Shown here one piece after another: positions 1 through 5,463 of a DNA stretch of 5,619 bases (positions within the stretch are counted from its first letter, which is position 1; each line of letters starts with the position of its first letter). The position numbers and the translations under genes are program-made. The DNA is from Dysgonomonas sp. (lineage in GTDB: Bacteria > Bacteroidota > Bacteroidia > Bacteroidales > Dysgonomonadaceae). The DNA is taken from the NCBI GenBank assembly GCA_003523545.1, contig DQAM01000255.1, positions 853 to 6,471 of the forward strand, written 5' to 3'. The notes under the pieces are model-generated. The model saw nothing but the letters and a program-made list of their open reading frames with translations, searched no databases and had not been told where the DNA came from.

Positions 1-21
1 GACTTACTCAGGACTTCATAA

Positions 22-59
22 TATTGCATTTATATATGGATATCCGTATATTTGCAATA
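22..59. repeat. Nested AT-rich inverted repeats over the candidate promoter
   Basis: Two inverted repeats share almost the same centre. The outer arms are TATTGCA (22-28) and TGCAATA (53-59), exact over 7 bases. The inner one is a 20-base palindrome at 32-51 around GGATATCC, with a single T/G mismatch pair (37 and 46). The inner palindrome fills most of the -33/-7 spacer and enters the -7 element, where a dimeric DNA-binding protein could block or assist polymerase. The regulatory role is inferred; AT-rich DNA often yields such symmetry by chance. Confidence 0.4.
23..54 (+). promoter_or_regulatory. Candidate Bacteroidetes-type promoter far upstream of the first barrel gene
   Basis: ATTG at 23-26 (three of four bases of the -33 consensus TTTG) is followed after 20 bases by TATATTTG at 47-54, an exact match to the -7 consensus TAnnTTTG. 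That spacing is typical for the primary sigma factor of Bacteroidetes. Transcription would start near 60 and leave a leader of about 325 bases before the ATG at 386, which is long. The spacer contains the palindrome GGATATCC (38-45). A -7 match alone is expected by chance a few times in a window this size and AT content; the paired -33 makes it more credible. No better match lies closer to the gene. Confidence 0.45.
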
Positions 60-250
60 ACGAATATTGATATGCAAAAGATTATTAACAGGAAAGTATA
101 ACTTAACGCCTTATTTCGTATTACTTATAAGGTATAAACAGGATACCCTTTCAAAAAGTACCAACCCTGTTCCTTCGATCCTAAGATACAAAGATCGCTG
201 CTCAATGCAAGACAGAAACGTCTGACTGGTTATTAAAATGTAAATTTTGC

Positions 251-293
251 CCGGATCAACAGCTTAAATTTCAGCTGTTTTCATTCCATCCGG
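251..293 (+). promoter_or_regulatory. Two-layer stem-loop in the leader
   Basis: An outer stem CCGGAT (251-256) with ATCCGG (288-293) encloses an inner 7-base stem AACAGCT (258-264) with AGCTGTT (273-279) closing an 8-base loop. The two layers are separated by 1 base on one side and 8 on the other. The inner stem is followed by TTTTC, so it could act as a weak terminator or attenuator, but the T run is short and the stem is not GC-rich. It is one nested structure with exact pairing in both layers; its function is unknown. Confidence 0.35.
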
Positions 294-303
294 CACGGTA
301 TAT

Positions 304-325
304 CGTATTTATTGGGGGAAATACG
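304..325 (+). promoter_or_regulatory. Stem-loop with G-rich loop in the leader
   Basis: CGTATTT (304-310) pairs exactly with AAATACG (319-325) around the 8-base loop ATTGGGGG. The five G residues in the loop could in principle pair with the CCC at 329-331, but that would be a weak pseudoknot. The hairpin ends 60 bases before the start codon, so it does not itself hide the ribosome-binding region. There is no match to a riboswitch class that I recognise. Confidence 0.3.
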
Positions 326-357
326 CATCCCGCTATGGCAAGATTCATTTGGAAAAG

Positions 358-369
358 ATTGTTTATCAA
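358..369 (+). promoter_or_regulatory. Copy 1 of the TTGTTTATCAA motif, before the barrel gene
   Basis: The 12 bases ATTGTTTATCAA end 16 bases before the ATG at 386. The identical 12-mer occurs on the other strand upstream of the hydrolase (2782-2793), and its 11-base core occurs again at 2746-2756. All three copies read in the direction of the gene they precede. A shared regulator is possible. The caveat is that the region is AT-rich and TTTATCAA-like words also occur by chance inside coding sequence, for example near 4933. Confidence 0.3.
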
Positions 370-385
370 GGTATAATAACACAAA

Positions 386-1630
386 ATGAAAAAGATTTTA
401 TCAATTACCGGCTTGCTGATTGCATCCGTGTATTTATTGCCCGCAGAAAATATAGCAGCTGCTATAGGAAGCAATTCACAGGAAACAAGGGCAGTCAAAG
501 ATTCTGCCGATGCACCTGTATCTGTAAAAATAGAAAATCCCGTGGCAACTGAGGATTTACTCGTTGTTCAAAAAGCACCGGTTACAAAAGGCGTAACCAT
601 CGAAGACATAGACCGGATGATGGCAGAACTGGTATCGAAACTTCCGCCCGAACAACGTGCAACCATCCGCAAGAGCAACGGCGAAACGTATGAATATATG
701 CCGCCCCTACAGCTCAATAGTTCTAAAAAAATAAAGAACAGGAAAATCATCGAGATAAGAAACGTCGACAGCAATTCGTTACGTAATTCGGCACTGACCC
801 AGGGAGACATTCCCACACAGCATATCCGGCTCTACCAAAACGGGCAGGATTCGGGGCAGGATGAGCTGCTAAGCTATGTCTTATCCGAAAGTTACGGGGG
901 AGAAGACAGCCATAGAGACATTAACAATTATAATCCGTCTTCCAACTTCCTCGACCATTTCAGTATTGCAGTCGGGGCCTCTACAACAGGCTTCCGCCTC
1001 GATTACGGCGCCACCATATCACGCAATATGGATTTCAGGCTGGGATTCAGCTACCTCAATTTTAGTCCCGGTATAACAGTCGGCACCCAGGACGAGCAAA
1101 TCCGTGATGCAGCAGGGGGATACGATCCCGATCTGGATTTCGATGCGGATATGGAATTCTATAATTTACATGCACTATTCGATTTCTATCCCATGCGGAA
1201 CGGCATTTTCCACCTTACAGCAGGTCTGTTTTTCGGCAAAAACACTATATCGGTCAACGGTTCGTTAATCGATCCTCAGACCGGAGAAAATTCAGTATTA
1301 CAGGCCGGATACGACGCATGGCCGAACCTGCATTTTGCAGATTATGAAATTCCCGTAACGCCAGAAGGCACAATCAGGGCAGATATACGGACAGGTAAAA
1401 ACTGGATTAAACCATATCTCGGGTTAGGTTTGGGAAGAAGCGTACCCAAAGGTAATTTCAGCTTCAAGCTCGAGGCAGGACTTATGTATCAGGGAAGCTA
1501 CTCGATAGAATATGGAGGAACGGAATTTAAAAAAGCTAAAGGCAGGTCGGACAGTTTCGACAGCCATTATAAAGATTTGATGAAATGGTGGCCTGTAGTC
1601 AATTTCCAACTGGTCTACCGTTTCAAATAA
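386..1630 (+). CDS. Outer-membrane protein with a long N-terminal extension and C-terminal beta-barrel
   Basis: A 414-residue exported protein. It opens with two lysines and a hydrophobic stretch to about residue 19; signal peptidase I cleavage after AAA (24-26) or LPA (18-20) is plausible. Residues 27-190 are polar and not barrel-like, with a short probably helical part around 71-92, so the protein appears to have a periplasmic or linker region. From about 192 to the end the pattern alternates like membrane beta strands (FSIAVGAS, FRLDYGATI, FRLGFSYLNF), with PYLGLGLGR at 343-351 and GLMYQG at 365-370, and it closes on VNFQLVYRFK. The 343-370 part recalls a family of small outer-membrane barrels in Proteobacteria of unknown role. 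The start ATG follows A-rich AACACAAA; no Shine-Dalgarno is visible, as is usual in Bacteroidetes. It is monocistronic, with a strong terminator 18 bases after the stop. No substrate or partner can be inferred. Confidence 0.85.
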   Translation: MKKILSITGLLIASVYLLPAENIAAAIGSNSQETRAVKDSADAPVSVKIENPVATEDLLVVQKAPVTKGVTIEDIDRMMAELVSKLPPEQRATIRKSNGETYEYMPPLQLNSSKKIKNRKIIEIRNVDSNSLRNSALTQGDIPTQHIRLYQNGQDSGQDELLSYVLSESYGGEDSHRDINNYNPSSNFLDHFSIAVGASTTGFRLDYGATISRNMDFRLGFSYLNFSPGITVGTQDEQIRDAAGGYDPDLDFDADMEFYNLHALFDFYPMRNGIFHLTAGLFFGKNTISVNGSLIDPQTGENSVLQAGYDAWPNLHFADYEIPVTPEGTIRADIRTGKNWIKPYLGLGLGRSVPKGNFSFKLEAGLMYQGSYSIEYGGTEFKKAKGRSDSFDSHYKDLMKWWPVVNFQLVYRFK

Positions 1631-1647
1631 CAACTCTTCTTCAGACG

Positions 1648-1684
1648 AAAACGGCTTTTCTTGATTAAGAAAAGCCGTTTTTTT
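1648..1684 (+). terminator. Strong intrinsic terminator after the barrel gene
   Basis: A perfect 15-base stem (1648-1662 with 1667-1681), GC-containing around ACGGC/GCCGT, closes the loop GATT and runs into seven T (1678-1684). It lies 18 bases after the stop of the barrel gene. Read from the other strand, the same stem is followed by TTTTC, so it may also stop transcription from the converging hydrolase, whose stop codon is at 1728-1730; in that direction the T run is weaker. Confidence 0.93.
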
Positions 1685-1727
1685 ACCTTATTACAAATCT
1701 TAAAATGAAATAATTCTCTATTCTTTA

Positions 1728-2717
1728 TTATTTCAGGTATTTTTTAAGTGTAGCTGCAGTAATGAGGACCATAGATTGTGTTTCGGGAAGATCTGCATAT
1801 CCGTTCAGCATCCCCCAGTCGTGTATAATTCCGTTGAAACGGATAGTGGCAACATCTACACCCGCTTCGCTCAGTTTGCGTCCGAAAGCCTCACCCTCAT
1901 CCCGGAGAATATCGTTTTCGGCTACAGCTATCAATGTAGGGGGAAGCTCCTTCAACTGCTCTTTACTAGCCCTGAACGGAGAATAATAAATTTCTTCCTT
2001 ATCGCTTTCATTATTTGTATATTGATCAAACATCCACTCCATCAGCGAAGCTGTAAGGAAGCGCTGCTCTCCATATTTTTCATACGATTTCCAATCTGTA
2101 CCGGCATCGGTCACAGGCCATAACAACACCTGCACCTTAATTTCCGGACCATGATTTTCAAGGGCTTTCAGCGAAACAGCCGCCGTCATATTTCCACCGG
2201 CACTGTTTCCGACGACAGCCAGCCGTGTACCATCTACATCTATTTCGTCGCCATGTACAGCCACCCACTTTGTCGCGGCATAATTTTCATTTACCGCCTG
2301 TGGATATTTAGCTTCCGGCGAAGGAGTATAATTCACAAAAACTGCTGCATATCCCGATTCTACAACCAGGTCGCGTACAAGCCTTTTATGTGTCGGATAA
2401 TCTCCCAGTACCCATCCGCCCCCATGCAGGAACACAAATACCGGAATTTTACCCGATACACCTTCCGGACGCACGATGTTCAGCTTCAACGTATAATCGT
2501 CTGCTGTGATTGTTTTTTCGGATTCTTCTATACCTGAATAATCTACATCTGCCGAAGCCTGTGCATCTACCAGTACTTTACGGGCGTCCTCAATGGAAAG
2601 TTCTTCAACGGGCGTATCGCTTGCATTGAGTTCTTTCAGAAATTCTTTCGTTTTCTTCGTCAAATGCGGATCTTCGAGATAATCGGGTGCTTTGTGCGTT
2701 TTGTGTTCTTTTTCCAT
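1728..2717 (-). CDS. Alpha/beta hydrolase of the HSL (alpha/beta hydrolase-3) family, esterase-like
   Basis: A 329-residue cytoplasmic serine hydrolase, a normal length for the family. From the chosen ATG it shows the oxyanion-hole motif HGGGW (98-102), the nucleophile in GNSAGGN (Ser172), an acid in AENDILRDEG (Asp269) and a histidine in GIIHDW (His299), which together make a complete triad. The nucleophile elbow has Asn where GDSAGG is most common. HSL-family enzymes hydrolyse short acyl esters, lactones or amides; the substrate here is unknown. There is no signal peptide. The frame stays open to a TTG at 2754-2756, but that start would add 13 residues and lies inside the inferred promoter and operator, so the ATG at 2715-2717 is preferred. 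It lies downstream of the small gene at 2855-3286 on the same strand but probably has its own promoter in the 137-base gap. It converges with the barrel gene across the terminator. Confidence 0.93.
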   Translation of the reverse strand: MEKEHKTHKAPDYLEDPHLTKKTKEFLKELNASDTPVEELSIEDARKVLVDAQASADVDYSGIEESEKTITADDYTLKLNIVRPEGVSGKIPVFVFLHGGGWVLGDYPTHKRLVRDLVVESGYAAVFVNYTPSPEAKYPQAVNENYAATKWVAVHGDEIDVDGTRLAVVGNSAGGNMTAAVSLKALENHGPEIKVQVLLWPVTDAGTDWKSYEKYGEQRFLTASLMEWMFDQYTNNESDKEEIYYSPFRASKEQLKELPPTLIAVAENDILRDEGEAFGRKLSEAGVDVATIRFNGIIHDWGMLNGYADLPETQSMVLITAATLKKYLK

Positions 2718-2745
2718 AACCTGTCTGTTTTTATTGTTTGTGTAT

Positions 2746-2793
2746 TTGATAAACAAACCCCAAAATATAAATGTTTATCCATTGATAAACAAT
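2746..2793 (-). promoter_or_regulatory. Inferred promoter with operator-like repeats for the hydrolase
   Basis: On the minus strand ATTG (2790-2793) is followed after 20 bases by TATATTTTG (2769-2761), one T longer than the ideal TAnnTTTG. Transcription would begin near 2755, about 38 bases before the ATG. Between these elements lies an inverted repeat with 8-base arms, TGTTTATC (2772-2779) and GATAAACA (2784-2791), and a 4-base spacer. The word TTGTTTATCAA occurs twice on the minus strand, at 2792-2782 (overlapping the -33 and one arm) and at 2756-2746 (at the predicted start). Two sites at -33 and +1 suit a repressor. The motif positions are read directly; promoter and operator roles are inferred. 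Confidence 0.42.
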
Positions 2794-2821
2794 ATACTTC
2801 TTTTTATAATTTTAGGATTAC

Positions 2822-2857
2822 CGCCTCACCCGGCGCTTAACGGAGAGCTTACCGTTA
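2822..2857 (-). other. Pair of stem-loops at the 3' end of the small gene
   Basis: Two adjacent inverted repeats form a GC-rich island in otherwise AT-rich intergenic DNA. The first, TAACGG (2838-2843) with CCGTTA (2852-2857), includes the TAA stop codon of the gene at 2855-3286 and has AGCT at its exact centre. The second is CGCC (2822-2825) with GGCG (2832-2835). Read on the minus strand, no T run follows, so this is not a standard intrinsic terminator. It could protect the 3' end of the message or be a protein-binding palindrome. Confidence 0.35.
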
Positions 2858-3286
2858 CCCACCTTTATCAAGGGTCATAGCGGCTGTCCATGTATTTATA
2901 AGCTTATTGCCGTCGTATAGCGCCCCGCTGGCATAACATACATCTTCAACCCTTCGTATCACTTCATACCCGTTCATCTCCGTACCTTGTATAGCAAACT
3001 TAGAAAAGATGTAGTTTCTGTTTACATCATAAAATCCTTCCTGTACCCCTAATGCGGGATTATGGGAAACATAGGTAAAATGTGTCTCGGAGTTCTTGCT
3101 GATAACATATTTATTACGGATCTGTCCGTCCGCATTTCTTACCCAGCTGTCGTTTATTATCCCGGAAGATGATAAAGTTATTACGGATTGTCCTTCTGCC
3201 GAGGTGATATTTCCTTCCGGGTCGATAAACTCGGATACCGTGTTCCAAACCGCAGATTCCGATAGAAGATTCTTATATTTTTTCAT
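2855..3286 (-). CDS. Small lipocalin-like (possibly DUF1579-related) protein of unknown function
   Basis: A complete 143-residue protein with no signal peptide or membrane segment, so probably cytoplasmic. I do not recognise it with certainty. It reads as a single domain of short beta strands: W14, an EG-S-I pattern (31-36), SW (47-48), NKYVI (58-62), THFTYVSHNPALGVQEG (68-84), IFSKFAIQG (93-101), NGYEVIRR (105-112) and CYASGALYDG to TWTAAMTL (117-139). This order of strands with conserved Trp, Gly and Asn-Pro resembles small lipocalin-like or DUF1579-type proteins that bind a small ligand; that assignment is tentative. The start ATG follows ATCAAACAAA, A-rich as before the other genes. Its stop codon sits in a palindrome, and the hydrolase follows 137 bases downstream on the same strand. 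A shared message is possible but the gap suggests a separate promoter for the hydrolase. Confidence 0.78.
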   Translation of the reverse strand: MKKYKNLLSESAVWNTVSEFIDPEGNITSAEGQSVITLSSSGIINDSWVRNADGQIRNKYVISKNSETHFTYVSHNPALGVQEGFYDVNRNYIFSKFAIQGTEMNGYEVIRRVEDVCYASGALYDGNKLINTWTAAMTLDKGG

Positions 3287-3504
3287 TTTGTTTGATAATA
3301 TGTCCTTCCGGCGTTTATGGTTGCGAAATTAAAATTTTCATCTATAACCTGTGATTTATCCGGCTCTTTTTACCGCTCTTTTTATATCTTTATGCCCCGA
3401 AAGTTATATACAATCGATAAGAAACCGGATACATTTATCCTCAAAGTTAAAAAGAAAACCATACATACATCTATAAAATACTGTTCTATACCGGAATTAA
3501 ACCC
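3287..3504. other. Divergent intergenic region between the small gene and the DUF4421 gene
   Basis: These 218 bases must hold the start signals of both genes. On the minus strand TAACTTTG (3449-3442) matches the -7 consensus exactly but has no -33 partner at 19-21 bases. On the plus strand TATCTTTA (3385-3392) is one base off the consensus and likewise lacks a -33. A 12-base tandem duplication with one mismatch (3361-3384) lies just before it. ATCCGG (3358-3363) and CCGGAT (3425-3430) are an inverted pair far apart. I cannot choose a promoter with confidence. Confidence 0.4.
3361..3384. repeat. 12-base tandem duplication in the divergent intergenic region
   Basis: CGGCTCTTTTTA (3361-3372) is followed directly by CCGCTCTTTTTA (3373-3384), with one mismatch between copies. 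It sits about 120 bases before the DUF4421 start codon, next to a weak -7-like element. It may be a slippage product or a doubled binding site; nothing shows which. Confidence 0.6.
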
Positions 3505-4461
3505 ATGATTATAAAACGTATTCTCTTTCTATACGTATTCTTGTGCTTGCTATGCCGGGCAGAAGCGCAGATAGATACCACCTACATCCGTCCGCTCGGG
3601 CACAGGTTATCGGTACGCCCTTTCATAGCGAAGGCGATGCTCTTTATGAACCATGAATTCGAATCGGGCGAAGAGACAAACTACCTACCCAATGATCCTC
3701 CCAAAATAGGTTTGGGGGTTTCTTTTAACAACACGATCATCAGTTTCGGATATGGTTACGGCTTCAACTTTATGACCGACAAAGCGTATGGAAAAACACA
3801 AGCCATCGACTTCCAGTTTCATAATTACGGGCGAAAGTTTGTATTCGACCTGTATTTTCAACGATACAAAGGATTCTATGACGACCAGAATTCTAAAAAC
3901 ATAAAGCTGTTTCCCGATATGGAAATAAGACAGTACGGCGCTTATGGTCATTACGTATTCAACCACAAACGCTATTCTTATATTGCAGCTTTCAATCAGG
4001 ACGAAAAACAACTTAAATCCACAGGCAGTTTTTTACTCGGCGGAGGTGTATATAATACCCATATACGCTCCGACAGTTCATTCGTTTACAACGGGAAAAA
4101 TTCTTTCGAAAATTTCCAGTTCGGGATAAGTGCGGGTTATGCCTATACATGGGTGCTGGGAAGGTACTGGGATATAAGTGCTTCAACTACGGTAGGCATT
4201 AATTTCGGAGGTGATAAGTTCAGCCGTTTCGGGCGAAAAATAGAAGTCTATCCGACAGTCTCTCCCCGGGTATCAGCAGGCTACAACAGAGGAAGCTGGT
4301 CTCTGGGATTCTCGTATGTGGGAAATATGGTATTTCCGGTCATGTCGGATAAAGAGACTGTAAACCTGCATACAGGGGCTTTACAGATATCTTTCGTCAA
4401 ACGTTTCGATTTAATACCTGTCATCGGGAACAGAGCCGACGGACTACTCAAGTATTTCTGA
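3505..4461 (+). CDS. DUF4421 family outer-membrane beta-barrel protein
   Basis: A 318-residue secreted protein whose features fit DUF4421, a family I know from Bacteroidetes with no experimentally assigned function. The signal peptide has K4/R5, a hydrophobic core (6-17) and AEA|Q cleavage after residue 21; the cysteines at 14 and 17 do not form a lipobox. The mature protein starts IDTTYI, and DTTYI (24-28) near the mature N-terminus is typical of the family. Other family-like parts are LPNDPPKIGLGVSF (61-74), YFQRYKGFY (117-125), FPDMEIRQYG (136-145) and a stretch at 152-183 with FNHKRYS, AAFNQ, KSTGSF and LLGGGVY. Alternating aromatic strands continue to about residue 300 and the last residue is Phe, as in many outer-membrane barrels. 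It is divergent from the small gene and converges on the regulator, ending 42 bases from that gene's stop. Ligand and role are unknown. Confidence 0.88.
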   Translation: MIIKRILFLYVFLCLLCRAEAQIDTTYIRPLGHRLSVRPFIAKAMLFMNHEFESGEETNYLPNDPPKIGLGVSFNNTIISFGYGYGFNFMTDKAYGKTQAIDFQFHNYGRKFVFDLYFQRYKGFYDDQNSKNIKLFPDMEIRQYGAYGHYVFNHKRYSYIAAFNQDEKQLKSTGSFLLGGGVYNTHIRSDSSFVYNGKNSFENFQFGISAGYAYTWVLGRYWDISASTTVGINFGGDKFSRFGRKIEVYPTVSPRVSAGYNRGSWSLGFSYVGNMVFPVMSDKETVNLHTGALQISFVKRFDLIPVIGNRADGLLKYF

Positions 4462-4503
4462 CGATTCGAGAGTTTGTGAGTTTATCTGCGCAAATAAAAG
4501 AAT
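4462..4503. other. Short convergent gap without an obvious terminator
   Basis: The TGA of the DUF4421 gene and the TAG of the regulator gene are separated by 42 bases. The best stem is TTTAT/ATAAA (5 bases, no GC), with no T run on either strand. Unless termination is factor-dependent or lies inside the opposing gene, the two transcripts overlap at their 3' ends. Confidence 0.5.
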
Positions 4504-5463
4504 CTATAAAGTATCTACGATCTCCCGCTGTTTATTAAAGAAATTGTAGCGATCTATTTCCCCGCTTTCCGAAATCAGAGTAGAAGCTCTTTTAAGGGAC
4601 TGCATCCATTGAATAGACTTTTCGAAGGTGATGACATCACTGCTCGTTATATCGTACATGGTGAATGCCCGTATGGTACTGACTTTATACAATTCAGATT
4701 CTATATATGAAAAACCTGCTTCGAAGTTAAGGTTGGAAAGATAAATTTCAGTCTTATTACCCAGCTTGTTTATGCCTTTCGAAGCGAGCTGTTCTATACT
4801 GTCAAGACATGAGAACAGATCTTTTTTCAACGATTCGACATCGTCGTCATTTATCAATTCTATACTTTTGAAATATTTTATGTCATCCACAAAATTCTCA
4901 AATATCCTCTTGTCGAATATGTAATACGTCTTTTTGATAAACTGTAGATGATAAGTCATATCTCTCAGAATATCAAGTATACGGTCTGTTCCTTTCACAT
5001 CTTCAAACTTTTTTATATTGCTGTAATTATCATATTGATATATCCACTTGAAGAGGTAGAAACGGGTTATATAAGAATAATTAATATGCAAACCATCAGG
5101 TATTAACTTGGCGGCGAACCCCATTTCGGTAATAGGACTATCCTTGATAAATTTGAGGAAATCCACAAATTCATTGATCAGTTCATAATCCTTTTCTTCT
5201 GGATTAGCAAAATCAGCTATTTTAAACGAGAACGGCCTTTTTAAGTCCGATGTTTCCGAAAGGCTGTCCAGCGATAAACCCAGATGATAACAGATAGTGG
5301 ATACTTCTTCGAAGGTAAACCGTACTTCACCCCTTAATCTCCGGTATATCGCCTCTTTCCCCAAATTGAGTATACCGCTAAGGATAGTTACCAATTCAGA
5401 ACTTTTCTGTACTCTTAATTTTAGCTCTTTCAGTAAATTTTCGTGTAGATTTGGTTTAATCAT
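4504..5463 (-). CDS. Helix-turn-helix transcriptional regulator with a long helical C-terminal region
   Basis: A 319-residue, probably cytoplasmic protein. An N-terminal helix-turn-helix covers about residues 24-68: LVTILSGILNLGKEAIYRRLRG, then FTFEEVSTICYHLGLSLDSL. The IYRRLRGE...FTFEE pattern is of the Xre/BetR type and recurs in a group of Bacteroidetes regulators of unknown targets. The remaining 250 residues are charged and look mostly alpha-helical, with no transmembrane helix and no domain I recognise; they may sense a signal or form dimers. The ATG at 5461-5463 follows TTGGAATA and has no better in-frame alternative. The gene is visibly more AT-rich than the others here and is the only one ending in TAG, which may hint at a different history. 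It converges on the DUF4421 gene. Its targets cannot be read from the sequence; control of neighbours is only a guess. Confidence 0.85.
   Translation of the reverse strand: MIKPNLHENLLKELKLRVQKSSELVTILSGILNLGKEAIYRRLRGEVRFTFEEVSTICYHLGLSLDSLSETSDLKRPFSFKIADFANPEEKDYELINEFVDFLKFIKDSPITEMGFAAKLIPDGLHINYSYITRFYLFKWIYQYDNYSNIKKFEDVKGTDRILDILRDMTYHLQFIKKTYYIFDKRIFENFVDDIKYFKSIELINDDDVESLKKDLFSCLDSIEQLASKGINKLGNKTEIYLSNLNFEAGFSYIESELYKVSTIRAFTMYDITSSDVITFEKSIQWMQSLKRASTLISESGEIDRYNFFNKQREIVDTL

Larger units (their letters stand above)
55..385 (+). other. Non-coding leader region with several possible stem-loops
   Basis: No convincing coding frame, tRNA or known riboswitch is visible here. If the promoter at 23-54 is real, this is the 5' untranslated region of the barrel gene. 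Possible RNA stems are CGATC/GATCG (176-180 with 193-197), a nested structure at 251-293 and a hairpin at 304-325. Close to the gene are the word ATTGTTTATCAA (358-369) and a TATAAT (372-377) with TTGGAA 17 bases upstream. That last pair resembles a sigma-70 promoter, but it is not the Bacteroidetes pattern and would leave only a few bases before the ATG. Confidence 0.4.

Noticed and set aside
14..17. Cysteines at residues 14 and 17 of the DUF4421 signal peptide as a lipoprotein signal (positions here are residues, not bases)
   Set aside because: The residue before Cys17 is Leu, not Gly, Ala or Ser, and a clear AEA|Q signal peptidase I site follows.
349..377. Sigma-70-like promoter TTGGAA, 17 bases, TATAAT just before the first barrel gene
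   Set aside because: Bacteroidetes primary promoters do not use this pattern, and the start site would fall almost on the ATG. Kept only as a remark in the leader entry.
2718..2756. N-terminal extension of the hydrolase from a TTG codon at 2754-2756
   Set aside because: The extra 13 residues are low-complexity and polar, the TTG falls in the repeated TTGTTTATCAA word at the inferred transcription start, and a good ATG lies at 2715-2717.
3442..3449. Exact -7 element TAACTTTG on the minus strand upstream of the small gene
   Set aside because: No TTTG-like -33 at the needed distance; isolated TAnnTTTG matches are expected by chance in a window of this size.
3317..3508. A 63-residue plus-strand open frame in the divergent intergenic region whose stop overlaps the DUF4421 start as ATGA
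   Set aside because: The overlap looks like translational coupling, but the peptide has no domain, signal peptide or coding-like pattern, and the region has to hold promoters for both flanking genes. A chance frame is more likely.
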